A DNA stretch of 38,607 nt from Sulfurimonas sp. (lineage in GTDB: Bacteria; Campylobacterota; Campylobacteria; Campylobacterales; Sulfurimonadaceae): the NCBI GenBank assembly GCA_027064045.1, contig JAMOQK010000052.1, forward strand, positions 1 through 38,607, read 5' to 3'. The notes under the pieces are model-generated. The model searched no databases. It had not been told where the DNA came from and saw nothing but the letters and a program-made list of their open reading frames with translations. Positions 8,843 to 16,877 of this stretch are shown here, in pieces (positions within the stretch are counted from its first letter, which is position 1; every line of letters starts with the position of its first letter). The position numbers were made by a program, and so were the translations under genes.

Positions 8843-8870
8843 GTTTTTTAAATATAGTTTTAAAATTAAG

Positions 8871-8895
8871 AAGTACGGTTTTAGCCGTACTTTTA
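8871..8895 (+). terminator. Intrinsic terminator after the lipoprotein gene
   Basis: Eight-base stem AAGTACGG/CCGTACTT (8871-8878 and 8885-8892) with loop TTTTAG, followed by TTAT; the right arm itself ends in Ts. It can act on both strands, because the minus-strand small genes end 20 bases away. Confidence 0.75.
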
Positions 8896-8913
8896 TAAAA
8901 AAATTAAAATATG

Positions 8914-9033
8914 CTACTTGATAAGAAGTAGATATAAAGCACCCCATAGTAAAAAAATAAAAAACCCCATTACAGCAAATGTGACAGCCAATCTTAAAAA
9001 AAGAAAAAAGAAAAATTTTAAAAGAGGTGGCAT
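8914..9033 (-). CDS. Tiny hydrophobic membrane protein (39 aa)
   Basis: ATG at 9033 (minus strand) to TAG at 8914. The peptide is almost entirely hydrophobic: MPPLLKFFFFLFLRLAVTFA followed by VMGFFIFLLWGALYLLLIK. It would form one or two membrane passes with basic residues at K6, R14 and the terminal K39. Its start overlaps the stop of the preceding small gene as TAATG, so the two are probably translationally coupled. Too short to assign to a family; being in a coupled pair with a promoter and ribosome site supports it as real. Confidence 0.55.
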   Translation of the reverse strand: MPPLLKFFFFLFLRLAVTFAVMGFFIFLLWGALYLLLIK

Positions 9034-9134
9034 TATTTGTATTGTTCTGTAATTTTTTGAGATAGATGTCCATTTATAAGTTCAGCATTGAGTGAAAGTA
9101 TTAAAAGCATCAGTGATAAGACTATTTTTTTCAA
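9033..9134 (-). CDS. Tiny secreted peptide with signal sequence (33 aa)
   Basis: TTG start at 9134 with GGAGAA seven bases upstream, stop TAA at 9033. The sequence begins MKKIVLSLMLLILSLNAELI, a textbook Sec signal peptide with cleavage likely after NA (residue 17), leaving about 16 residues (ELINGHLSQKITEQYK). A TATAAT -10 lies 27 bases upstream of the start. Overlap with the next small gene suggests a two-gene unit. No family recognised; it could also be the surviving N-terminus of a larger ancestral protein. Confidence 0.55.
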   Translation of the reverse strand: MKKIVLSLMLLILSLNAELINGHLSQKITEQYK

Positions 9135-9156
9135 TATATTCTCCATAAATAAAGTG

Positions 9157-9166
9157 TATAATTATA
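9157..9166. promoter_or_regulatory. Palindromic shared -10 (TATAATTATA) for divergent genes
   Basis: The palindrome TATAATTATA gives a perfect TATAAT on both strands. On the plus strand it is 32 bases before the 9194 ATG; on the minus strand 27 bases before the 9134 TTG. Both spacings suit a start site a few bases downstream of each -10, so one site may drive both transcripts. Confidence 0.5.
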
Positions 9167-9193
9167 TCCATAAATAAATAATATAGGTTTAAA

Positions 9194-9565
9194 ATGGCAA
9201 CATCTCAAAAAGCGATAGAAAATGCAAACAGACTTCGTTATATAAGAGCATTAGAGAGATTTCATAAAAGTGTGATGTCTTATTTTTTAAATACATCTGA
9301 GTTATCAAGGGAGTCTTTTGAAAAAAAGATAGATAATAGTTTAAAACTTTTAAATAGAGTTCAGGAGATAGCACTTTATAAAGGGGAACTTCAAGATCTT
9401 CAAAATCTGGTGAAAAAGATCATATCTTTAAAAGAGTCTTCTAAAGATATGGATGATATTAAAGATGAGATTCTTTATGCATCTAATCAGCTAGATAAAA
9501 GAAAAAATGCTAAAAGGTATAAAAAAGACAAACATACAAGTTCAAAATATAAGGACTGGGATTAA
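9194..9565 (+). CDS. Hypothetical protein, highly charged alpha-helical
   Basis: 123 residues, soluble. An N-terminal helical region (KAIENANRLRYIRALERFHK), a middle coiled-coil-like part (FEKKIDNSLKLLNRVQEIAL, LQDLQNLVKKIISLKESSKD) and a strongly basic tail (LDKRKNAKRYKKDKHTSSKY). The tail could bind nucleic acid or ribosomes, but there is no recognised domain. ATATAGG lies upstream of the ATG, with the palindromic -10 before it. It overlaps the convergent membrane-protein gene by four bases. Confidence 0.75.
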   Translation: MATSQKAIENANRLRYIRALERFHKSVMSYFLNTSELSRESFEKKIDNSLKLLNRVQEIALYKGELQDLQNLVKKIISLKESSKDMDDIKDEILYASNQLDKRKNAKRYKKDKHTSSKYKDWD

Positions 9566-9981
9566 ACAGTAAATATAACTTGAGATAGCACTATGATGAT
9601 AATTACCAAAATAAAAGGAAATTTATGGCTTTTAAATACTAAAGGGTTTATGCCAAAAAATACCTGTAATACACCTCTCAAACCTAGCCATACTCCTAAA
9701 AATGCTTTTATGCTTAGAAGTATTTGAAAATTACTTAATCCATCTGGAGATATTTCACCAAAAACTTGTGTAAATAAAAACACCCCTGTGATTACTGCTA
9801 AAATAAGAGCTTTTGGAACAACTTTTCTAACATGCATCATGATAGCTTCTCTGGCTTTAATTGCTTCATCCTCATCTAAAGATTGTTTCATTTTAGCCAT
9901 AAAAAGGTTGTCTGTAAATAAAAATCCACCATATATAAAAACTGAAAATATATGGATAGTGTGAACGATTGTGTAGATAAT
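9562..9981 (-). CDS. CopD-like membrane protein, apparently starting at ATT
   Basis: The frame continues upstream of the first ATG (9900) as clearly coding sequence: IYTIVHTIHIFSVFIYGGFL then FTDNLFMAKMK. This supplies the missing first membrane helix with histidines, as in CopD-like or related four-helix proteins. The in-frame TAA at 9991-9993 closes the frame, and between it and ATG 9900 there is no ATG, GTG or TTG. AAGGA (9988-9992) sits six bases before an ATT codon at 9981, so initiation at ATT is the best model (139 residues, four membrane segments). A start at ATG 9900 would give 112 residues and leave the conserved-looking helix untranslated. Family assignment is tentative. Confidence 0.7.
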   Translation of the reverse strand: MIYTIVHTIHIFSVFIYGGFLFTDNLFMAKMKQSLDEDEAIKAREAIMMHVRKVVPKALILAVITGVFLFTQVFGEISPDGLSNFQILLSIKAFLGVWLGLRGVLQVFFGINPLVFKSHKFPFILVIIIIVLSQVIFTV

Positions 9982-10060
9982 GATAAATCCTTATGTATTT
10001 TTAGCGAATTTTATCATAAAAATTAAAAAAATATAACTGTTTTATATTAATTGTTGTAGA

Positions 10061-11551
10061 ATGTTTCTTATGAAAAAATTAAAATATGATGTATGTGTTA
10101 TAGGTTGTGGGTCTGCAGGTTTTGCTGCAGCGATGAGATCGTATGATTTTAATAATCATGTCTGTATAGTTGAGGGTAATAAAGTAGGTGGTGCTGGTAT
10201 AGCAGATGGTGCGCTTAGTTCGAAAACTATGTGGGAGTTGTCTAAAGACTTTGCCATAGCCAAGAGAGTCGATCGTGGTTATAGGGCATCGAATCTTAGT
10301 GTTGATTATGAAAAAGTTAGAGATAATGTTTTTTCAGCCGTAAGGGAAAAAGAGTATCAAATTCGTTCACAAATTGAAACATTTTCTAAAAAAGATGCAA
10401 GTGTAAAAAGTTTAACCCTTATTGAAGGTTGGGGTAGTTTCACAAAAGAAAAAACTTTAAGGGTTATAAAAGATGATGGAACAACACTTGAGATTGAAGC
10501 TAAAAATTTTATTGTTGCTAGTGGTTCACATCCTAGAAAACATCCAACTCTTGAAGTGGATGGTGAAAGAGTTATAACTTCTGATCATATTTTAAAACTT
10601 AAAAAATTCCCCAAAGAGATTTTAATTATTGGTGCTGGTGTTGTTGGTTGTGAATTTGCAACAATATTTGCAGATTTTGGACAAACAAAGGTACATTTGC
10701 TTGATTCACAAGAGAGAGTTATCCCTTTTGAAGATGATGATGTAAGTGACTATGCAAATAAAATGTTAGAAGATATTGGCGTGTCAATACATCATAAAGC
10801 CTCTCTTCGAGAGATTAAAAAACATGAAACACATATAGATGTAACACTTGATTATAAAGATGGACATACTGATGTTATAAGTGTTGATACTATTTTAATA
10901 TCCATAGGTCGTGTGCCTAGTGTGAAAAAACTTGGTCTTGAAAATATAGGTGTTAGTACAAATGAAAGAGGGGTATTAGTTACTGATGATAACTGTAAAG
11001 TTTGTGACAATGTGTATGCGGCAGGGGATATATCTGGGCATAATGCACTTGTTAATGTTGCTGAGATGGAGGGTAGATTTGCCGCTAAAGCGATAGAAGG
11101 TAAAATCACATTTCCACTTAGATATAGAAATATGTCAACTATTATGTTTTTTAATCCAGAAATATCAGCAATAGGATTAAATGAAAAAGAGTGTAGAGAA
11201 AAAGGTATTGCTTATAAAGTTGTTTTTTATAAACACAATTTAGTTTCAAGGGCGATAGCTATGAGAGAGACAAGTGGATTTTTTAAAATAATTGTTACAA
11301 ATGAAAAAGATCCACAAGTGTTGGGTATGAGAGCAGCAGGACCTCAATCAGCTGCTTCTATTATGTATATAGCAACTCTTATGGATCACAATACCTCTTT
11401 AGGCGAGATTATGAAAACAGTTCATCCTCATCCTAGTATAACAGAGGGGATTCAAGAATGTATTCGTATCCTTTTAGGAAAATCTATTTTTAAACCAGAA
11501 GCTTTTCCTCAGTTTGTTAGTTTTAAAAGTTGGACTCCAAAAGGAGATTAG
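10061..11551 (+). CDS. Dihydrolipoamide-dehydrogenase-like flavoprotein lacking the redox disulfide
   Basis: Class I pyridine-nucleotide-disulfide-oxidoreductase fold, 496 residues: FAD-binding GCGSAGFAAA (15-24), NAD(P)-binding ILIIGAGVVGCEFATIFADF, the second FAD motif VYAAGDISG, and a C-terminal dimerisation domain ending HPHPSITEGIQE with the active-site His/Glu pair. The signature normally read as GG-T-C-x4-C-x-P-S-K is here GGAGIADGALSSK (43-55): both cysteines are replaced (G46, A51). It therefore cannot reduce lipoamide by the usual mechanism. It could be a transhydrogenase-like, quinone- or metal-reducing enzyme; SthA-type transhydrogenases are a known relative with an altered disulfide. 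Start at 10061 or 10070; neither has a good ribosome site. Confidence 0.85.
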   Translation: MFLMKKLKYDVCVIGCGSAGFAAAMRSYDFNNHVCIVEGNKVGGAGIADGALSSKTMWELSKDFAIAKRVDRGYRASNLSVDYEKVRDNVFSAVREKEYQIRSQIETFSKKDASVKSLTLIEGWGSFTKEKTLRVIKDDGTTLEIEAKNFIVASGSHPRKHPTLEVDGERVITSDHILKLKKFPKEILIIGAGVVGCEFATIFADFGQTKVHLLDSQERVIPFEDDDVSDYANKMLEDIGVSIHHKASLREIKKHETHIDVTLDYKDGHTDVISVDTILISIGRVPSVKKLGLENIGVSTNERGVLVTDDNCKVCDNVYAAGDISGHNALVNVAEMEGRFAAKAIEGKITFPLRYRNMSTIMFFNPEISAIGLNEKECREKGIAYKVVFYKHNLVSRAIAMRETSGFFKIIVTNEKDPQVLGMRAAGPQSAASIMYIATLMDHNTSLGEIMKTVHPHPSITEGIQECIRILLGKSIFKPEAFPQFVSFKSWTPKGD

Positions 11552-11556
11552 AAGTT

Positions 11557-12015
11557 ATGAATAGATGGATGAAAATAGCTTACGATGAAGCAGTGCAAGG
11601 GATGTTGTCTAATGATGGTGGACCTTTTGGTGCTGTGATAGTTAAAGATGGTGAGATTGTAGCTGCTTCACATAATGAAGTGTTAAAATCAAAAGATCCA
11701 ACTGCTCATGCTGAAGTAAATGTTATACGAAAGGCATCCAAAAAATTAGATACTTTTAATCTTTGTGATTGTACTTTATATACGACCTGTATGCCCTGTC
11801 CCATGTGCTTAGGTGCTGTTTTTTGGGCAAGGATCAAAACTGTTTATTATGGTGCTACTGCTGATGATGCATCAAAAGCAGGGTTTGACGATAAGCTTTT
11901 CTATGAGATGATTAGAGGTTTAAAAAATACTTTAACACTAAAACAGATAGATGCTAAGATAAATGCTGAACTTTTTGATAGATTTTTACAAAAAAATGAT
12001 TTTCAGATTTATTAA
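11557..12015 (+). CDS. Guanine-deaminase-like nucleoside/nucleobase deaminase
   Basis: Zinc-dependent CDA-fold deaminase of 152 residues. The zinc site is HAEVNVIRKA (catalytic Glu in HAE) plus TTCMPCPMCLGA (PCxxC). GGPFGAVIVKDGEIVA and AGFDDKLFYEMI match the bacterial guanine deaminase (GuaD) subgroup better than the tRNA adenosine deaminase TadA. The ATG at 11557 is chosen because AAGGAG lies about 11 bases upstream; a longer frame from 11530 would overlap the flavoprotein gene. It follows that gene with a five-base gap and so is likely co-transcribed. Substrate is inferred from the family. Confidence 0.85.
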   Translation: MNRWMKIAYDEAVQGMLSNDGGPFGAVIVKDGEIVAASHNEVLKSKDPTAHAEVNVIRKASKKLDTFNLCDCTLYTTCMPCPMCLGAVFWARIKTVYYGATADDASKAGFDDKLFYEMIRGLKNTLTLKQIDAKINAELFDRFLQKNDFQIY

Positions 12016-12020
12016 AATAA

Positions 12021-12026
12021 TATAAT
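12021..12026 (+). promoter_or_regulatory. Likely -10 of the frd operon
   Basis: A perfect TATAAT 17 bases before the frdC ATG, in an A/T-only stretch directly after the deaminase stop. The resulting leader would be short and includes the AGGGG ribosome site. Sequence match only. Confidence 0.4.
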
Positions 12027-12043
12027 TTTAAGTAGGGGTGATT

Positions 12044-12772
12044 ATGCGACAAAAGATAGATAAAATACCAGCTAGGTTAGATTTAACTCAAAGTGTAACT
12101 GGGTTGATACTTGGGTTATTTATAATGGGGCATCTTATATTTGAAGCTTCCATCTTAGTTTCAAATGAGATGATGTATAAAGTTACTGTTATGTTTGAAG
12201 GGTATTATTTTCTTGGTCAAACACATCCTGCTATTGTTTCGTTGTTAGCAGGTTTTATCTCTATTGTTTTTATTGCTCATGCAGGTATAGCTATGAGAAA
12301 GTTTCCAGCAAACTATAAACAGTTTAAAACTATGCAAAAACATATAAGTATATTTAATCATGATGATACATCTTTATGGATGGTTCAGGCTTTTACTGGT
12401 TTTATTATGTTTTTTATAGGAAGTGTACATCTTTACATGATGATTGCACAACCAGAACATATTGGTCCTTTTGCATCATCAAACAGAGTTGTACATGAGT
12501 TTATGGGACCACTCTATGTTTTATTACTTTTATCGGTTGTCTCACATGCTTTTATAGGGTTGTATCGTTTAGCATTGAAATGGGGTTTTATGGAAGGTAA
12601 AGATTATAGAGCTTCTCGTAAAAGATTTAAAATTTTAATGAAGGCTTTTATCGCTATCTATCTTATATTAGGTTCTTTATCTTTGGCTAAATATACTTAT
12701 ATAGGTATGACACATGATTTTTCTACATGTGCAAAATATAAATCTAAAACAATTAATTTGGAGCAACATTAA
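12044..12772 (+). CDS. frdC: Fumarate reductase di-heme cytochrome b subunit
   Basis: Membrane anchor of menaquinol:fumarate reductase, 242 residues, five membrane helices. Histidines H30, H79, H129 and H168 reproduce exactly the spacing of the four heme ligands of Wolinella succinogenes FrdC (44, 93, 143, 182; constant offset 14). E52 in MFEGYY corresponds to E66, which is needed for menaquinol oxidation. The position matching E180 of the transmembrane proton E-pathway is V166 here (SVVSHAFIG). ATG 12044 is chosen over GTG 12038 because AGGGG ends five bases before it. The stop overlaps frdA as TAATG. Confidence 0.96.
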   Translation: MRQKIDKIPARLDLTQSVTGLILGLFIMGHLIFEASILVSNEMMYKVTVMFEGYYFLGQTHPAIVSLLAGFISIVFIAHAGIAMRKFPANYKQFKTMQKHISIFNHDDTSLWMVQAFTGFIMFFIGSVHLYMMIAQPEHIGPFASSNRVVHEFMGPLYVLLLLSVVSHAFIGLYRLALKWGFMEGKDYRASRKRFKILMKAFIAIYLILGSLSLAKYTYIGMTHDFSTCAKYKSKTINLEQH

Positions 12773-14760
12773 TGAAAGTTATATATACAGATGTTTTAAT
12801 CATTGGTGGTGGTCTTGCTGGACTTCGTGTCGCAACAGGTGTAAAAGAGAGAGGACATGATGCAGTTGTGCTTACTCTTGTTCCACCTAAAAGAAGTCAC
12901 TCTGCAGCTGCTCAGGGTGGGATGCAGGCATCTTTAGCAAACTCTAAAATGGGTGAAGGCGATAATGAAGATGTTCACTTTAGTGATACGATAAAAGGGA
13001 GTGACTGGGGAGCAGATCAAGTGGTTGCTAGGATGTTTACACATTGCGCTCCAAAAGCCATAAGGGAGTTGGCTCATTGGGGTGTCCCTTGGACGAGGGT
13101 TAAAAGAGGTGATAGAGAAGCAGTTATAAATGCTAAAAAAGTAACCATAACAGAAAAAGATGAAGCTCACGGTTTAATCACTGCTAGAGACTTTGGTGGT
13201 ACTAAAAAATGGAGAACTTGTTATACCTCTGATGGTACAGGTCACTCTATGCTTTATGCTATGGATAACAAAGCACATGAAGATAAAGTTGAAATTCATG
13301 AGAGACTTGAAGCTCTTTCTCTTATACATGAAGATGGAAGGTGCTATGGTGCTATTGCTAGAAATCTGATGAGTGGAGAGTTGGTTGCTTATGTCAGTAA
13401 AGCAACTACTGTTGCCACTGGTGGATATGGTCGTATATATAGTGTTTCAACCAATGCAATTATTTGTCAGGGTATGGGTCAAGCCTTAGCTCTTGAGAGT
13501 GGAGTTGCTACTTTAGGTAATATGGAAGCTATACAGTTCCATCCTACTGCTATAGTCCCTGTTGGTATCCTTACAACTGAGGGGTGCCGTGGTGATGGTG
13601 GACTATTGCTAGATAAAGATGGTTATAGGTTTATGCCAGATTATGAGCCTGATAAAAAAGAACTTGCTTCAAGAGATGTTGTTAGTCGCAGAATGACTGA
13701 GCATATAAGAAAAGGTAAGGGTGTTAAAAGCCGTTATGGAGACCATCTATGGCTTGATATTACAATTCTTGGTCGCGAACATATTGAAAAAAATCTAAGG
13801 GAAGTTAAAGAGATTTGTGAAAATTTCTTAGGAATAGATCCTGCTGTTGATTGGATACCTGTGCGTCCAACTCAACACTACTCCATGGGTGGGATTAGAA
13901 CTAAATATACAGGAGAATCGCAAACACTAAAAGGGTTGTACTCTTGTGGAGAGGCAGCTTGTTGGGATTTACACGGATTTAACCGTCTTGGTGGAAACTC
14001 TGTTAGTGAAACAGTGGTTTCAGGTATGTTAGTTGCAGAGTATATTAGTGATTTCTTAGAATCAAGTGATAGTGATATGAGTATCCACAGCAAAAAAGTT
14101 GAGTTTTTTTTAAATAAAGAACAGAAAAAATTGGATAATCTTCTTAATAAAGAGAATGGAGAAGATGCTTATGTCCTTCGTCGTCGTATGGAAGAGATAA
14201 TGATGGAAAAAGTTGGTATCTTTAGAAATGGGAAAGATTTAAAAGAAGCAGTTGATGAGCTTGAAGAACTTTTAAAAAGAAGTGCAAATATTGAGGTGTT
14301 TCGCTCAAAAAGTCGTGCTGCAAATCCAGCACTTGTAAATGCTTACAGAACTCAAAAGATGTTAAAAATAGCACTTACTTGTGCTTTGGGAGCATATTTG
14401 AGAGAGGAGAGTAGGGGCGCTCACTCAAGAGAGGATTTTCCATCAAGAGATGATGAAAACTGGTTAAAAAGAACTATAACTTCTTGGCCTGATGAAAATC
14501 AAACGCTTCCACATGTAAGTTATGAAGCTGTTGATATATCTAGTATGGAGATGCCACCAGGTTTTCGTGGTTATGGAAAAGATTTAACACGCCATCATCC
14601 CATAACAAAGGTTATGCAAGATAAGGTGGACAAAATAAGACAAACAATGGAAGCTGAAGGTAAAAATAGATTTGAAATACAAGATGCCCTGATGCCTTAT
14701 AAAGATAAATTGCCTAAGAAATATCAAGGAACTAATGCAAGATTTGGAGAAAATGTATGA
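12772..14760 (+). CDS. frdA: Fumarate reductase flavoprotein subunit
   Basis: Catalytic subunit of quinol:fumarate reductase, 662 residues, on the cytoplasmic face. The N-terminal dinucleotide fold has [15 protein letters not shown] (9-23), and [11 protein letters not shown] holds the histidine (H43) that binds FAD covalently, the same number as in Wolinella. Active-site motifs include [33 protein letters not shown] and [11 protein letters not shown]. The C-terminal domain from about 440 is helical, with [18 protein letters not shown]. It overlaps frdB by four bases (ATGA). Order C-A-B is that of Wolinella, Campylobacter and Helicobacter. Confidence 0.98.
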   Translation: MKVIYTDVLIIGGGLAGLRVATGVKERGHDAVVLTLVPPKRSHSAAAQGGMQASLANSKMGEGDNEDVHFSDTIKGSDWGADQVVARMFTHCAPKAIRELAHWGVPWTRVKRGDREAVINAKKVTITEKDEAHGLITARDFGGTKKWRTCYTSDGTGHSMLYAMDNKAHEDKVEIHERLEALSLIHEDGRCYGAIARNLMSGELVAYVSKATTVATGGYGRIYSVSTNAIICQGMGQALALESGVATLGNMEAIQFHPTAIVPVGILTTEGCRGDGGLLLDKDGYRFMPDYEPDKKELASRDVVSRRMTEHIRKGKGVKSRYGDHLWLDITILGREHIEKNLREVKEICENFLGIDPAVDWIPVRPTQHYSMGGIRTKYTGESQTLKGLYSCGEAACWDLHGFNRLGGNSVSETVVSGMLVAEYISDFLESSDSDMSIHSKKVEFFLNKEQKKLDNLLNKENGEDAYVLRRRMEEIMMEKVGIFRNGKDLKEAVDELEELLKRSANIEVFRSKSRAANPALVNAYRTQKMLKIALTCALGAYLREESRGAHSREDFPSRDDENWLKRTITSWPDENQTLPHVSYEAVDISSMEMPPGFRGYGKDLTRHHPITKVMQDKVDKIRQTMEAEGKNRFEIQDALMPYKDKLPKKYQGTNARFGENV

Positions 14761-15494
14761 ATGATAAAAAACCAAGAATTTTAAAGATAAGTATTTTACG
14801 ATTTGATCCACATGACCCAGATGATTTTCCACATATGGAGACTTTTGAGATTGAAGAATCTGATGGAATGACACTTTTTATAGCTCTTAATGAGATAAGG
14901 GAACATCATGATAACTCATTGAAATTTGATTTTGTTTGTCGTGCAGGGATTTGTGGAAGTTGTTCTATGCTTGTAAATGGTAAACCAACTTTGGCATGTC
15001 GTACATTAACTGCAAAACTTGGTGAAAATATCTCTTTAGCACCTTTGCCATTATTTGAACTTATCGGTGATCTTTCCATCTATACTGGAAAATGGATGAG
15101 GTACTTAAATGAGCATCTTGAGACTTGGATACATGATAAAGAGGAGGAATTAAAATTTGATAATCTTGAAGAAAAGATGGAACCAGAGTTAGCAGATGAG
15201 ATTTATGAGCTTGATAGATGTGTAGAGTGTGGATGTTGTGTGGCAGGTTGTGGTACAATACAAATGAAACCTAGTTTTGTTGGTGCGGTTGGTTTAAATA
15301 AGATTGCTAGATACCATTTAGACCCAAGAGATAAGAGAACTGACGAAGAGTATTATGAGCTTATAGGTAACGAAGATGGTGTATTTGGTTGTATGACTCT
15401 TCTTGGATGTGAGGATGTTTGCCCAAAAGATTTACCATTGCAAAGTAAAATAGCATATTTAAGACGGATGATGATAAAAGCATCTATGAATTAA
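14757..15494 (+). CDS. frdB: Fumarate reductase iron-sulfur subunit
   Basis: Electron-transfer subunit, 245 residues, three clusters. The [2Fe-2S] ligands are C61, C66, C69 and C81 (CRAGICGSC then C). The [4Fe-4S] cluster uses [11 protein letters not shown] (from C155), and the [3Fe-4S]/[4Fe-4S] set is completed by [18 protein letters not shown]. It links the FrdA flavin to the FrdC hemes. Translation is coupled to frdA through an ATGA overlap. Only 21 bases with AAAAGGAG separate it from gdhA, so read-through into gdhA is likely. Confidence 0.98.
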   Translation: MNDKKPRILKISILRFDPHDPDDFPHMETFEIEESDGMTLFIALNEIREHHDNSLKFDFVCRAGICGSCSMLVNGKPTLACRTLTAKLGENISLAPLPLFELIGDLSIYTGKWMRYLNEHLETWIHDKEEELKFDNLEEKMEPELADEIYELDRCVECGCCVAGCGTIQMKPSFVGAVGLNKIARYHLDPRDKRTDEEYYELIGNEDGVFGCMTLLGCEDVCPKDLPLQSKIAYLRRMMIKASMN

Positions 15495-15515
15495 TCAAAT
15501 AAAAGGAGATAGTAA

Positions 15516-16871
15516 ATGTCAATAGCAGATATAGAAATTAAAAAATTTGAAAATGGAAATTGTGAAGAAGATAAAGTGTTCTATCAGGCGATGGAAGAGG
15601 TTATTTACTCTATCGCACCACTTTTAGAATCAGATGATAAATATAAAAAGAATGCCATCTTAGAAAGATTGGTAGTCCCAGATAGAATTTTTAAATTTAA
15701 AGTAACTTGGTTGGATGATGATAATAATATACAGGTAAACACAGGTTATAGGGTTCAATTTAACAATGCTCTTGGGCCATATAAAGGTGGTTTGCGTTTT
15801 CATCCAAGTGTAAATGAAGGGATTTTAAAATTTTTAGGGTTTGAGCAGATTCTTAAAAATGCACTTACAGGTTTACCTATCGGTGGTGCAAAGGGTGGAA
15901 GTGATTTTGATCCTAAAGGAAAAAGTGATTTTGAAGTTATGAAATTTTGTTCAGCATTTATGACAGAACTTCATAAATATATAGGTCCTCGTGTAGATAT
16001 TCCAGCTGGGGATATTGGTGTTGGAGCTAGAGAGATTGGTTACCTTTTTGGTGAATATAAAAAAGTAACTTCATCTTATGAAGGTGTTTTAACTGGTAAG
16101 CCGTTTATGTTTGGTGGTTCTCTTATGAGACCAGAAGCAACAGGTTATGGTGCTGTATATTTTACAGAGACTATGCTCGATATGGAGGGCAAAGAATCTT
16201 TAGAAGGTAAAATCTGTACTGTGAGTGGTGCTGGTAATGTTGCTCTTCATGCCATAGAAAAGCTTCAACAGATTGGTGCAATACCTGTAACTTGTTCAGA
16301 TTCAAAAGGTACTATACATGACTCAAGAGGTGTGGATTTAGACCTTTTAAAAGAGTTGAAACTAGAAAAAAGAGTATCTTTAGAAGAGTATGTAAAAGTT
16401 CACCCAGAGGCACGATATATTCCAGTTTCTGAATATCCAGAAGACGGTCATGCTGTTTGGGATATACCTTGTTATGCGGCTTTTCCATGTGCAACACAAA
16501 ATGAGCTAAATGGTTTTGATGCTCAAAATCTAATTGCAAATGGTTGTATCAGTGTTACCGAGGGTGCTAATATGCCATCAACTCCAAAAGCAGTTAATGA
16601 TTTTTTATCACATAAAATTTGTTTTGCCCCAGCAAAAGCTGCCAATGCTGGTGGTGTTGCTGTAAGTGAATTTGAGATGTCTCAAAATGCAGCGATGGCT
16701 AGATGGAGTTTTGATAAAGTTGATGAGAGATTGAAAACAACAATGCAACAGATTTGTAAAAGGGTTGCACTTACTGCAAAAGATTATGGTGTTGAGGGTA
16801 ATTATGTTGATGGTGCAAATATAGCAGGGTTTAAAAAAGTTGCCGATGCTATGATAGCTGAAGGTATATAA
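15516..16871 (+). CDS. gdhA: Glutamate dehydrogenase (hexameric, probably NADP-dependent)
   Basis: 451 residues, the usual size for the small hexameric class. Substrate-binding and catalytic motifs are GPYKGGLRFHPSVNEGILKF and LPIGGAKGGSDFDPKGKSD (catalytic Lys in GGAKGG). The dinucleotide-binding domain has VSGAGNVALHAIEKL, with CSDSKG after the second strand, consistent with NADP preference. SVTEGANMPSTPKAV is the conserved C-terminal part. It assimilates ammonium into glutamate from 2-oxoglutarate. It is placed right behind frdCAB and six bases ahead of the MscS gene. GGAGATAGTAA precedes the ATG. Confidence 0.96.
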   Translation: MSIADIEIKKFENGNCEEDKVFYQAMEEVIYSIAPLLESDDKYKKNAILERLVVPDRIFKFKVTWLDDDNNIQVNTGYRVQFNNALGPYKGGLRFHPSVNEGILKFLGFEQILKNALTGLPIGGAKGGSDFDPKGKSDFEVMKFCSAFMTELHKYIGPRVDIPAGDIGVGAREIGYLFGEYKKVTSSYEGVLTGKPFMFGGSLMRPEATGYGAVYFTETMLDMEGKESLEGKICTVSGAGNVALHAIEKLQQIGAIPVTCSDSKGTIHDSRGVDLDLLKELKLEKRVSLEEYVKVHPEARYIPVSEYPEDGHAVWDIPCYAAFPCATQNELNGFDAQNLIANGCISVTEGANMPSTPKAVNDFLSHKICFAPAKAANAGGVAVSEFEMSQNAAMARWSFDKVDERLKTTMQQICKRVALTAKDYGVEGNYVDGANIAGFKKVADAMIAEGI

Positions 16872-16877
16872 TAAAAA

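Noticed and set aside
8732..9073. 113-residue open frame on the minus strand with many F, I and C residues
   Set aside because: It runs in another frame across the terminator hairpin and the lipoprotein 3' end, has no ribosome site, and covers the same bases as the two better-supported tiny genes.
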